Made by a program: the position numbers and the translations under genes
Notes under the pieces: generated by a model
What the model saw: the letters and a program-made list of their open reading frames with translations, nothing else
Databases searched by the model: none
Told to the model about the DNA's origin: nothing
Shown: positions 24,707 to 33,186 of the stretch, in pieces
Layout: each line of letters opens with the position of its first letter
How positions within the stretch are numbered: position 1 is the first letter of the stretch
Assembly (NCBI RefSeq): GCF_030756675.1
Contig: NZ_JAVBXD010000040.1
Span: 1 to 40,879, forward strand
Direction: 5' to 3'
From: Bacillus multifaciens
Lineage (GTDB): Bacteria > Bacillota > Bacilli > Bacillales > Bacillaceae_G
DNA: 40,879 bases

Positions 24707-25767
24707 AAATATTGTACGAAGCAGAAGTATTGTCCGGTTACCTTCAAAAGTTAAGAATTGCAGAAAAACTCTCTTATTCAATGAATAAGAGAGTTGTAAT
24801 AGATTCTAATAAAATAGAGTGTTTAAAATCAACAAGAAGAAGTAGCATTTATAAATTGTTTATTCAAACAAAAGCTGATTACTATCCAATCATTTTAAAA
24901 ATATATAATTCAGCAGATTACAAAAACGAAATAGAGATTAATATGTATAATACAGCTTATCCTATATTGAAAGAATTTCTTCCTGAAATATATCATATTG
25001 AACAAAATCGCAATGAGACTTGGATATTTATGGAGTTTGTACGTCAAATACGTGGTCAGATTACCTTTTTACCGAAACATTTTGACTACATTATTCCCAC
25101 GGTTGCTAAACTTCACGCACACACATTTGAAGACAATTATAAAAAACATAAATATGCTTGGAAAACTTGGCTCCCTATTTATGAATCGAGCCGCATGAGG
25201 AATGATCGAACGAAACAAATTGAAAAGACGATTGATTTTCTCGATGCTGGAATGAAAGACGATCGGTTAAGGGGAATTATTAAGCCTCATTATAAATCGC
25301 TAGTAAAACTATGTAACAAAGGGCCGGATTTTTTTCCGGAACTGTTTGAAAATGGTTCGTCAATAACGCATGGCGATCTTCATTTGCAAAATATTTGTAG
25401 TAATAATGTATCACTACATGCACCGTGGCATATTCAGTTTATCGATTGGGAGTCAACTAAATATGCACCTGTCTGGTTTGATATGGTTGTTCTAGTTGAA
25501 ATTTTATTAGGCTTCAGAAAAGATTGGCAAAGCAGTGCAGAAGAAATTCGTACACATTGTGTGGAAGTTTATGCAAAAGAAATGCAAAAGAATGGCATAA
25601 ACTTTAAAACAAATCCAATGGACCTTTATAAAATGGCGTATTTGCAAAGAACATTAGAAAAGGGACTGCATACTCAGCTGCGAAGAATATTTGATAACCG
25701 CGGCGGTGAATTATTACCATATCATCTTGAAAAAATATCTACCTGGGGAAGTGAATTAGGTTTATAG
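24703..25767 (+). CDS. APH/CotS-like phosphotransferase
   Basis: This 354-residue protein has a kinase fold of the aminoglycoside phosphotransferase type. The catalytic loop is HGDLHLQN (223-230), and the metal-binding aspartate is D248 in FIDWES. LILKIYN-like sequence near residue 65 should carry the ATP lysine. Relatives phosphorylate small molecules such as sugars, choline and antibiotics; the B. subtilis CotS spore-coat family has the same fold. The open frame begins at 24661, but ATG 24703 forms an ATGA overlap with the ATP-grasp stop and gives the family length. The substrate is unknown, perhaps the operon product or a sugar precursor. Confidence 0.78.
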   Translation: MKILYEAEVLSGYLQKLRIAEKLSYSMNKRVVIDSNKIECLKSTRRSSIYKLFIQTKADYYPIILKIYNSADYKNEIEINMYNTAYPILKEFLPEIYHIEQNRNETWIFMEFVRQIRGQITFLPKHFDYIIPTVAKLHAHTFEDNYKKHKYAWKTWLPIYESSRMRNDRTKQIEKTIDFLDAGMKDDRLRGIIKPHYKSLVKLCNKGPDFFPELFENGSSITHGDLHLQNICSNNVSLHAPWHIQFIDWESTKYAPVWFDMVVLVEILLGFRKDWQSSAEEIRTHCVEVYAKEMQKNGINFKTNPMDLYKMAYLQRTLEKGLHTQLRRIFDNRGGELLPYHLEKISTWGSELGL

Positions 25768-25806
25768 CATATTTACAATTTTCATCATCAGCTGAGTAAG
25801 GAGGAG

Positions 25807-27135
25807 ATGCTTCTGAATACAGCAAAGGAAAGACGGAATGAATGTAATTATCCATTCCATACAAGCCTACTAAAAATTATGGATGAATACTATCAAATAG
25901 ATAATAAAAATGATCGTATTACCGAACCGTTTCAGACGTTTGAAATAAAAAAAGATAGTACACTAAGTAAAACAAGCAAACTAAAAATTCTTTATGTAAC
26001 ATTTTTGAAATATCCTAATACAGGGGGATTATCTAACTATATTACTTCTTTAAAAACAGGCTTTGAAAAGTATGATCATGACGTAGAAGTCATCTCTCCT
26101 ACTCAAATGACAGCAGTTCATTTAGAGAAAGACATTCCGAAGGCTGCAGAACATGCAAGGGATTTTATGTTACAAAGATATGGGATAGTGAATGAAAAAA
26201 TTATAAAAAACACGAGTTTTTTAAATGTTTTTAAGTCTTTTTTAAGAGAAAAAAGCTTAGAGCAATATGATGTCTTTCATGCACAAGATTTATTCGCGGC
26301 CTTTTTATTAGGACAACTAAACCTAGAGTATAAGAAACCACTATTTTTTACACCGCATGGGCATTTCACAATGAGCCGATTAAAATTTGATAAAATAGAA
26401 GAAGGATCAATTGAAGAAGCGTATTTCAGTGAAATTGAAAAACAGGGAATAAGAGCGGCTGATCAAATCATAACAATCAGCAATTCCTTTCATATTCCTT
26501 TAAAAGAATACGGAGCAAAGACAGAACAGTTGATTACTGTTCATACAGGTATAGATTTTCAGCAAGATTCAAAATCTAAAACGAAGTATAATAACAAACT
26601 TGTCATTTCCTGTGTTTCTCGCCTCTCGCCTAGAAAAGGTCATGATATTCTTCTAAAAGCACTCTCACAAATTCAACAAGATTTAACGAATGTAGAGATA
26701 TGGATTGTTGGGGATGGTGTCATGCGAGAAAGGCTAGAACATCAAGTAATAGAACTTGGACTTGACAATGTTAAATTTTTTGGCAGAAGAACAGATATAC
26801 CAAAAATTCTTTCTGTTTCTACAATCTATGTATTACCTACTATTAACGATAACTTTCCAATTTCGGTTATTGAAGCTATGTTTTCTCGTCAAGCTATTAT
26901 TACAACAAATTGCGGTGGCATACCGGAAATGATTCAAAACGGAAAAACAGGGATCATTTGTGAACCCGGAAATGTGCAACAACTTTCCGATGCTATTCAA
27001 TTGCTTTTAACGAATAAGAGCCTTCGTGAACAATTAGGAAGAGAGGCTCAGGCTTATTCACGGCAACATTTAACTCAAGATGTGATGGTTTCAAAGATTG
27101 AAAGTATATATTACTCTTTTATGAACAATATATAG
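25807..27135 (+). CDS. GT4-family glycosyltransferase (second paralogue)
   Basis: The 442-residue protein is a GT-B enzyme and a clear paralogue of the one at 22216. Shared blocks are NTGGLSNYIT (residues 71-80), FHAQDLFAA, FTPHGHF, SRLSPRKGHD and DNFPISVIEAM. Both proteins also share a CNYPFHTSLLKIMDEYYQ-type N-terminal extension. AAGGAGG lies only one base before the ATG, so the true start may be the CTG at 25813, which has normal spacing. It follows the phosphotransferase gene by 39 bases and is probably the last gene of the operon, before a repeat and a terminator at 27386. Confidence 0.83.
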   Translation: MLLNTAKERRNECNYPFHTSLLKIMDEYYQIDNKNDRITEPFQTFEIKKDSTLSKTSKLKILYVTFLKYPNTGGLSNYITSLKTGFEKYDHDVEVISPTQMTAVHLEKDIPKAAEHARDFMLQRYGIVNEKIIKNTSFLNVFKSFLREKSLEQYDVFHAQDLFAAFLLGQLNLEYKKPLFFTPHGHFTMSRLKFDKIEEGSIEEAYFSEIEKQGIRAADQIITISNSFHIPLKEYGAKTEQLITVHTGIDFQQDSKSKTKYNNKLVISCVSRLSPRKGHDILLKALSQIQQDLTNVEIWIVGDGVMRERLEHQVIELGLDNVKFFGRRTDIPKILSVSTIYVLPTINDNFPISVIEAMFSRQAIITTNCGGIPEMIQNGKTGIICEPGNVQQLSDAIQLLLTNKSLREQLGREAQAYSRQHLTQDVMVSKIESIYYSFMNNI

Positions 27136-27157
27136 AATGCATTCAAATATTTGAGTT

Positions 27158-27336
27158 GAAAAACGACATGAAAACCCTTTTCTTTTTAGGGGGGCGAAAG
27201 CGACTGGCCATGCGGAAAAGCGGTCAGGGCCTTTTTCTGCCACATGCGAAGTTTAAACAAAGGGAGAAAGTGAGTGTAGAATCTATTTTTCTGCATAGCA
27301 ATCTATATGTCGAAAAGTCAATATGGATTTATATAG
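27158..27336 (+). repeat. bcr1-like intergenic repeat, copy C
   Basis: The element has the same framework as copies B and D. Its first stem is CCCTT with AGGGG, its second CTGGCC with GGTCAG, and its last AATCTATAT with ATATGGATT, ending in TTTATATAG. It shares ATGCGAAGTTTAAAC and AAAGGGAGAAAG with copy D. An open frame of 70 codons crosses it but is not a gene. The terminator of the glycosyltransferase operon lies beyond it. Confidence 0.7.
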
Positions 27337-27385
27337 AAACGACCAAAGTATATTCCTATTACATGTAAAGTTGAAAAGAAAAGGG

Positions 27386-27423
27386 AAAAACGAGTGCGTG
27401 TTTATTACACGCACTCGTTTTTA
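27386..27423 (+). terminator. Intrinsic terminator after the glycosyltransferase operon
   Basis: AAAAACGAGTGCGTG (27386-27400) pairs with CACGCACTCGTTTTT (27408-27422). The symmetric A and T runs could serve both strands. Confidence 0.9.
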
Positions 27424-27498
27424 ATTCATATAAGGAAACCTTCTAAAAGACAAAAAATATATTTGGGGTAATAAAACGTTCAAAATAGTTTTAAAATC

Positions 27499-28590
27499 TT
27501 ATTCTCCTTCTCCTATACCATACCCGTATTGCTGCTTCTTCTCAATTCGCTCAATTACATCCTGCAGCTCATCGGGTTTCAAAAATTCAATAGGGGAGAA
27601 GCCTTTTTCAAACGTAAGCGTATCCGCCTCAATCATCAATACATATTTATCCTTCACTTTCGCAATATGAACTTGGTCTCCAAAATCCGCAAGCAATGCT
27701 TTCACTGAAATATGGTCTGCCTTTAGCTTTAATTCGATTTCAGGAGTATGCTCCACAATTTGTGCTGTAGCTTCCATTACTTCTTCTGTTGTGAAATGCT
27801 CCATAATTTCACGCTTTGGACTTGCGGCCCACACTTCCATTGCTTGGTCGAATTGTTCTCGTTCTTCTGTGCCTTCTTCAAAGACGTCTTCAATTTGGTC
27901 GTATACCATATCCATTACTTGTGTTTTCATAATTTCTGGCATGGAACGCTCGTACTCAACGAATTTTAAGAAGTCTTCGAAGTAGCGGGCGTGTGATGCT
28001 TGGTGGATTTTTAGTTCGCCTACTTCTACGATGCCTTCTTCTGGCATATATGGATATTGAATCGACTTCATATTTTTCGTTGTGATTGCCATCTCAACAT
28101 TTCGAATTAGTGTTGCTTCGTCGGAAATAGAAGCAACTTTTGGTTCGAAGTCACATTTCATTACAAAGACGAATGGATCGTCGAAGTATTTGCGAAGTTT
28201 TGCTTGGACAACGAGAAATACACCGCCGCGTACTGCGCTTGTATCAATATATGTATAGACGAGCGGTTCGTTTGTATCCTTAAATGTTTCTTTCGTTTCT
28301 GCAAAGCGAATACGGTTAAAAAGGTTGTAGTTCGGGTTTGAATCTAATTCATGACCAACTTCAACAATGAAGCGGCCAATTTTTGTTGGGACTTGTTCAC
28401 TTTTTGGATGACGGTCTACTTTTCGCTTCGAAATTTTTAACAATTCTCCATCTAGAAAGTCTTTTAATGGACTGTCATCATATTCTTCTGCATCTAACGT
28501 TTGAAAATGCTTATAACGTTTATCAGCTTGTTCGCCTTGTCCGTCTACTTGTACGACGTAAAAGGAAAGAAAATTTATTTCAAAATCCAT
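27499..28590 (-). CDS. DUF3900-type cytoplasmic protein of unknown function
   Basis: This 363-residue acidic protein has no signal peptide and no membrane segment. It begins MDFEINFLSFYVVQVDGQG and contains RHPKSEQVPTKIGRFIVEVG and FVFVMKCDFEPKVASISDEA, which I recall from the DUF3900 family of Bacillus; the family name is from memory. The middle (about 215-270) is glutamate-rich and probably helical. The frame begins three codons earlier, but AAGGTGAT sits 5-6 bases before the ATG at 28590. No motif suggests an enzyme. It is a single-gene unit, transcribed divergently from the VanW gene. Confidence 0.7.
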   Translation of the reverse strand: MDFEINFLSFYVVQVDGQGEQADKRYKHFQTLDAEEYDDSPLKDFLDGELLKISKRKVDRHPKSEQVPTKIGRFIVEVGHELDSNPNYNLFNRIRFAETKETFKDTNEPLVYTYIDTSAVRGGVFLVVQAKLRKYFDDPFVFVMKCDFEPKVASISDEATLIRNVEMAITTKNMKSIQYPYMPEEGIVEVGELKIHQASHARYFEDFLKFVEYERSMPEIMKTQVMDMVYDQIEDVFEEGTEEREQFDQAMEVWAASPKREIMEHFTTEEVMEATAQIVEHTPEIELKLKADHISVKALLADFGDQVHIAKVKDKYVLMIEADTLTFEKGFSPIEFLKPDELQDVIERIEKKQQYGYGIGEGE

Positions 28591-28790
28591 GATTATCACC
28601 TTGTTTCATTTCGTTAACTCTTTTCAGTATAGAGATGGAGAAAACATTCGTCAATTTACTAACGGTGATGTATTCATTCGTGAGTATGATGGACACTTCT
28701 GAATAATACGTTGTCTTTATCTTAAAAATAATCATTTTTTACTACATTTTTAAGTAATATTGGTATAATAAAATATCGAATGTATAAAAA
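28591..28790. other. Divergent intergenic region
   Basis: The region should contain the promoter of the minus-strand DUF3900-type gene. A 23-codon frame around 28634-28702 has a protein-like composition but no ribosome binding site. I see nothing else. Confidence 0.4.
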
Positions 28791-28819
28791 TTGTCACAGT
28801 GTATTTTTTGGTATATACT
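28791..28819 (+). promoter_or_regulatory. Predicted sigma-A promoter of the VanW gene
   Basis: TTGTCA (28791-28796) and TATACT (28814-28819) are separated by 17 bases. The resulting leader would be about 195 bases long, with no obvious open frame. Confidence 0.6.
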
Positions 28820-29021
28820 GGGTGTGAGGCGTTGGATTTTTAAAGCACTTAAGAATGTTGTAAGGAAATATGTGTAGACTTTTATGAAAGAAAAGAGTAA
28901 CTTAAGATATGGTGCAAATACGACAGTAATACATAAAATTCATTTTAAAAAGTAATGTAATTATACATACATAGAATTGTTGAAACTAGAAAAAAGATAG
29001 AGAATAGAAGGAGAGAGTAAT

Positions 29022-29930
29022 TTGTTACGTAAGGCTCGTATTTTAGTGTTAGGGACATTATGTTTAGGCGTAGTCAGCGGGTGTAATGCAAAAGCTAGTG
29101 AGGTTACATTAGTAAGTGGCATTGGTGATCATACTGTAGAAGCAAAAGCGGAGGTTAATAAAAGTATTAGTTTAGTAGATGGTAGAACTGGAAAAGAAGT
29201 AAAAAAGATAGATTTAGCTAGTTTAGGTTATTTCGAAGATGAAAAAACATTTAAAAAAGAAGTGTCTAAGGTAGTTAGCGAAGTTGCAAAGAGTGTAGAT
29301 ACAAAGATGGTTCCTTCTCGTATGAAAAGTGACGGTACATGGGTAGAAGGAAAGCCTTCTTATGAATTAATGGAAAAAGAGTTAGTTGATAAATTGATGA
29401 ATGCTGGAATGTGGGAGTCTTCTTATCAGTTGCCGATTGTAGAGAAAAAACCTGCAGCAACACCGGAGAGTGGAAGTGGCAACGGAACAGTAATCGGAAG
29501 ATATGAAACGAATTTGGGTGGTTCTACAGGTGGTAGAATTGAAAATATTCGTTTGTCTGCAAGTACTGTCAATGGAGTTGTATTAGGAAAAGGAGATAGA
29601 TTTTCCTTTAATTCTTTAGTCGGAGATACTACACCTGATAAAGGTTATCAGTTAGGTAAAGAGATTGTAGATGGTAAACTAGTGGATGGATATGGCGGAG
29701 GTGTATGCCAAACTTCATCTACATTGTTTAACGCTGCAGATCAAGCTGGATTAAAAATGGTAGAGAGATCAACACATTCCAAAGAAGTAGGTTATGTGCC
29801 TAAAGGAAGAGATGCGACAATTGCATATCCGTATTTAGATTTAGTATTCGAGAATGCAAGCGATAACCCGGTAAAGCTTGTAATGTACATGGATGGTCAG
29901 AAGTTAGTTGCAGAGGTACGTGCTGTATAG
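29022..29930 (+). CDS. VanW family lipoprotein
   Basis: The 302-residue protein has a lipoprotein signal peptide with lipobox VVSGC (C21), so it should be tethered to the outer face of the membrane. After a linker of about 130 residues, the VanW domain begins near residue 165. It shows LSASTVNGVVLGKGDRFSFN, GYGGGVCQTSSTLFNAA and the later YVPKGRDATIAYP. VanW is found in some vancomycin-resistance clusters, but its biochemical function is not settled, and no resistance genes lie nearby. B. subtilis YoaR is similar. The start is TTG with AGGAGAG upstream. Confidence 0.85.
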   Translation: MLRKARILVLGTLCLGVVSGCNAKASEVTLVSGIGDHTVEAKAEVNKSISLVDGRTGKEVKKIDLASLGYFEDEKTFKKEVSKVVSEVAKSVDTKMVPSRMKSDGTWVEGKPSYELMEKELVDKLMNAGMWESSYQLPIVEKKPAATPESGSGNGTVIGRYETNLGGSTGGRIENIRLSASTVNGVVLGKGDRFSFNSLVGDTTPDKGYQLGKEIVDGKLVDGYGGGVCQTSSTLFNAADQAGLKMVERSTHSKEVGYVPKGRDATIAYPYLDLVFENASDNPVKLVMYMDGQKLVAEVRAV

Positions 29931-29993
29931 GTGTAGGTATTGAACTCTTTTTAGGAAACTTCCAAAAAGGTAAATTGAAGTAAATAGATGTAT

Positions 29994-30029
29994 ACAAAAA
30001 GGTGCTTTTTATGTAAGCACCTTTTTGTG
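29994..30029 (+). terminator. Intrinsic terminator of the VanW gene
   Basis: CAAAAAGGTGCTT (29995-30007) pairs with AAGCACCTTTTTG (30015-30027). The A/T symmetry may also serve the convergent GNAT gene. Confidence 0.88.
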
Positions 30030-30060
30030 TTGACATGTAAATGTATCGTTACTTCATACG

Positions 30061-30579
30061 TTATAGCTCAATCCAATATCTTTTTACCACATTCCCGTCT
30101 TCTTCAATATAGTTTGAATCAGGTATACCCCCATTTTTGATAATGGTCTTTTCAGAACCAATATTACTTTCGTCACAGACGACAAGAACCTTTTGAATGC
30201 CTAGTTCTTTCGTTTTTTCTAATGCTAAACCTAATAGAATTGTAGCGTACCCTTTTTGTCTTTCAGAAGGGCGAATACCGTAACCGATATGCCCGCCGCA
30301 ATCCAATAGTTTCTCTGTTAATTGATGGCGTATATTTACAGCACCAACAATTTTTTTATTCTCAGCAACTAACCAATAAGTAGAATCAGGTACCCAATCT
30401 TTAGGAAGGTTTTCACCTTTTTCTGAGTCTAATAGAAACTGAATCATACCATGAAAATCTGTTGGGTCTTTACTAATGACCCACGGCACCATATTTTCCC
30501 CGCTATTTTTCCACTCTTGATAGAAATTTAAATACTCATCTTGTAGTTCCAGTGTAGGTTTTACTAATGAAACATTCAT
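30061..30579 (-). CDS. GNAT family N-acetyltransferase
   Basis: This 172-residue protein is a complete GNAT domain. The strand and acetyl-CoA loop appear as GYGIRPSERQKGYATILLGL, which contains the Q/RxxGxA pyrophosphate-binding pattern, and CDESNIGSEKTIIKNGG is the usual C-terminal helix region. The substrate is unknown; relatives modify small amines or protein N-termini. The frame offers two ATGs. AAAGGGG is 7 bases from the second and only 1 from the first, so I place the start at 30579. Confidence 0.83.
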   Translation of the reverse strand: MNVSLVKPTLELQDEYLNFYQEWKNSGENMVPWVISKDPTDFHGMIQFLLDSEKGENLPKDWVPDSTYWLVAENKKIVGAVNIRHQLTEKLLDCGGHIGYGIRPSERQKGYATILLGLALEKTKELGIQKVLVVCDESNIGSEKTIIKNGGIPDSNYIEEDGNVVKRYWIEL

Positions 30580-30846
30580 TTGCATGCCCCTTTAATGTAG
30601 AATATTTATAATATTATAACGTTTATTATGGGTTTTGAAGGATAGGGTCTGTTTTTGAAGTGATAGCTGTTTCTACTTTAGTGAGATGAGTATCCTTTTT
30701 CATAGAATCGATTCATAGGTGAGAAAATAAAATCGAACTGTACTAACTAATAATCACATTTCCAGATTATTTTTCTGTATTCTTTCTATAATATCAATTA
30801 ATATATATAAAACAATATTAATTCAACAAACTAGGAGTGAGACGTA

Positions 30847-31320
30847 ATGAACTACCAACAAATAGAAATGAAAACATTAGAGGGGAAAAAATTAAGTAGA
30901 TTGAAATCATATATAGCAGAAACAAAATCTGTTTTAAAAAATTCCTTACATATTAATCCGCTTATAAAGAATAATCAAAAGAACAGTGAGAGAGAAATTA
31001 GATATTATGCGATAAATTCTTGTCTAACAAAATTAAATCATTATATTGATTTGACTTTTGAGGTAGCTGGATTTTCCGAAGAAGAAATTAACAAAAATGT
31101 TTTTACCGGAGAAAAAGTAGTATCTCTATTAAAGTTCATTGACTTCTCAATCCATAACAACAAAATAAATATGAAAACATTGAAAGATCGTGAATTTTGT
31201 ATTTTTTCTGATGCTGAACATACGAATCTGTTTTTATTACAAGCTAAGCACGAGATGTTAGTGTATGCGGATATTAAAACTTGGATTATTAATTCACTTT
31301 CATATAAGGAATATATATAG
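30847..31320 (+). CDS. Hypothetical protein, 157 residues
   Basis: I do not recognise this protein. It is soluble, lysine- and asparagine-rich and predicted mainly helical, without signal peptide, membrane segment or cysteine cluster (only two scattered cysteines). Its low GC content is close to or below that of the neighbours. TAGGAGTGAGACG lies before the ATG, a good ribosome binding site, so it is likely translated. It has about 260 bases of AT-rich DNA upstream and 210 downstream, and it shares no operon with the flanking genes. It could be strain-specific. Confidence 0.65.
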   Translation: MNYQQIEMKTLEGKKLSRLKSYIAETKSVLKNSLHINPLIKNNQKNSEREIRYYAINSCLTKLNHYIDLTFEVAGFSEEEINKNVFTGEKVVSLLKFIDFSIHNNKINMKTLKDREFCIFSDAEHTNLFLLQAKHEMLVYADIKTWIINSLSYKEYI

Positions 31321-31485
31321 ACTATAGAGAAGTGAATGATTGATAAGGAATAAAGAAATTTTATTAGTAAGGTTCTAAGGTAGGGTTTTTATGTCTTTGT
31401 AAAACATTTCTTTTTTTAAGAAAATTATTGAGAAAATCTTTCTTTAATTAAGTTTAAAGAAATCAAAAAGGTAAAATATTGTCCG

Positions 31486-31522
31486 CTCTAGAATTACTCG
31501 TACATTCGAAATAATTCTAGAG
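31486..31522 (+). promoter_or_regulatory. Inverted repeat immediately upstream of the protease ribosome binding site
   Basis: CTCTAGAATTA (31486-31496) and TAATTCTAGAG (31512-31522) are perfect 11-base complements with a 15-base loop. They end right before AGGAGAG. The repeat may stabilise the mRNA, affect translation, or be an operator. Confidence 0.6.
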
Positions 31523-31538
31523 TAGGAGAGTGATAGTT

Positions 31539-33041
31539 TTGTTGAAAAAAGTTGTCACAGTTGCTACCGTAATTCCATTGATTTTTGGTATGATTCATAC
31601 TGTTTCAGCGGTAGAAGAGACACAAGGAAAAGTGCAAAATGTCTCACTGCAAGAACAGGCAACCGAATATTTGAAAATGAATGCAGCGCAGTACTCTTTG
31701 AAGTCGGATGTATCAGATTTACAATATGTTTCTACGACGGATACAGAGGTGGCATCTTATATTAGGTTTCAACAAACGGTAAATGGATTTCCTGTATTTT
31801 CTAGACAACTAACCGTAACGTTCAATAAAGGAGGAGAAGGTGTGTTGGCAGTTTCGGACTACCTTCCTGTACAGAGTGTGAAGCAAATTAAGCAAAAGCT
31901 AAGTGAAAAAGAAGCGGAAGGGAAATCTACTCAGTATCTTGAAGCTGATGATACGAATTTATGGGCTCCAACTACGCGGGAGTTTGGATATATCATAGAA
32001 GAAGGTGTGGCAATTCCTGTGTATCGGGTTGTCATTCATTCGCAAAAGCCGTTTGGTGCTTGGGAAACATTTATTGATGCGGAAAATGGGAAATTACTTA
32101 AGAAAAAAGATTTAAACCGAAAAGCAGAAGGACAGGGGAAAGTGTTTCTACCAAACCCTGTAGTAACGAGTGGAAACTTGGCTGGATTGGCTGACAATAA
32201 AGACTCAGATTCTACCGCATTGAATAACCAATTGAAAACGGTCACTTTAAAAGGTCTTAATGGGTCAGGCTATCTAGTTGGAGATTATGTGACGATTGCG
32301 TCGAAAGTAAAAACGTATTCTGCTTCTTTTCAATATAACTACACACGATCAAATGATAGATTTGAAGATGTGATGGCATATTATCATATCGATACTTTGC
32401 AGCGATATATACAACAAAATGGGTTTAATAATATTAACAACCGTTCTATTAAAGCAAATGTGAATACATCTACAGCAGATAATTCTTTTTATTCGCCTTC
32501 AACTAAGGCGCTGACATTTGGTTCCGGCGGAGTTGATGATGCAGAAGATGCAGGAGTGATTGCTCATGAATACGGTCATTCTATACAAGATAATCAAGTT
32601 CCTGGGTTTGGGAACTCTTCAGAAGGCGGAGCTATGGGAGAAGGGTTTGGAGATTTCTTAGGAGCTACATATGAAGATGCTGTATCAGATACAGGTTATG
32701 GAAAAGCTTGTATTGGAGAATGGGATTCAACTTCATATTCCAATACGAATCCAACTTGCCTTCGTAGGTTAGATAATAATAAAGTGTATCCGAAAGATAT
32801 CGTAAATGAAGTTCATGCGGACGGTGAAATTTGGTCACAAGGTGAGTATGACATGGCGCAAGCTTTTGGCCGAGATATTGCGACAAAGATTATTTTACAA
32901 TCGCATTGGTCTCTTACTCCTAACGCTACTTTCCGTGACGGTGCTAAAGCAATTAAGCAAGCAGATGCTCTTCTTTATGGAGGACAGCACGGTGCAGAAA
33001 TTGATCGGATTTGGACGGCGCGAGGCATCAGTACAAACTAG
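31539..33041 (+). CDS. Secreted zinc metalloprotease, M36/M4-like with FTP propeptide
   Basis: The 500-residue protein has a signal peptide (about residues 1-24, ending near VSAVEE), an FTP-type propeptide (YIRFQQTVNGFPVFSRQLTV) and a gluzincin catalytic domain. The zinc site is HEYGH (343-347), with the third ligand E368 in GEGFGDF; EVHADGEIWSQ supplies the later histidine. This arrangement is nearer to fungalysin (M36) than to classical bacillolysin. It should be exported and self-processed. AGGAGAG (31524-31530) fits TTG 31539 with 8-base spacing better than GTG 31530. No PlcR box is evident upstream. Confidence 0.85.
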   Translation: MLKKVVTVATVIPLIFGMIHTVSAVEETQGKVQNVSLQEQATEYLKMNAAQYSLKSDVSDLQYVSTTDTEVASYIRFQQTVNGFPVFSRQLTVTFNKGGEGVLAVSDYLPVQSVKQIKQKLSEKEAEGKSTQYLEADDTNLWAPTTREFGYIIEEGVAIPVYRVVIHSQKPFGAWETFIDAENGKLLKKKDLNRKAEGQGKVFLPNPVVTSGNLAGLADNKDSDSTALNNQLKTVTLKGLNGSGYLVGDYVTIASKVKTYSASFQYNYTRSNDRFEDVMAYYHIDTLQRYIQQNGFNNINNRSIKANVNTSTADNSFYSPSTKALTFGSGGVDDAEDAGVIAHEYGHSIQDNQVPGFGNSSEGGAMGEGFGDFLGATYEDAVSDTGYGKACIGEWDSTSYSNTNPTCLRRLDNNKVYPKDIVNEVHADGEIWSQGEYDMAQAFGRDIATKIILQSHWSLTPNATFRDGAKAIKQADALLYGGQHGAEIDRIWTARGISTN

Positions 33042-33089
33042 TTGTAAAATAGTGAATATAAAGGGAATAGATCTAGAAATATAGAAGGT

Positions 33090-33124
33090 AAAGGATATCG
33101 ACATTTGTTGATATCCTTTTATAT
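33090..33124 (+). terminator. Intrinsic terminator of the metalloprotease gene
   Basis: AAAGGATATC (33090-33099) pairs with GATATCCTTT (33110-33119), followed by a T-rich tail. Confidence 0.8.
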
Positions 33125-33157
33125 ATGTTTGAAATAGAAAAATATCGAGTAAATTTA

Positions 33158-33186
33158 TTGACAATAAACATAATTGTAACTAAAAT
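33158..33186 (+). promoter_or_regulatory. Predicted sigma-A promoter of the Bcr/CflA efflux gene
   Basis: A perfect TTGACA (33158-33163) and TAAAAT (33181-33186) are separated by 17 bases. The leader would be about 140 bases. Confidence 0.75.

Noticed and set aside
27156-27368. 70-codon open frame downstream of the second glycosyltransferase gene
   Set aside because: It lies entirely within repeat copy C, has no ribosome binding site and encodes the repeat stems.
28634-28702. Short frame with protein-like wording between the DUF3900-type and VanW genes
   Set aside because: Only 23 codons, no ribosome binding site, and no family I recognise.
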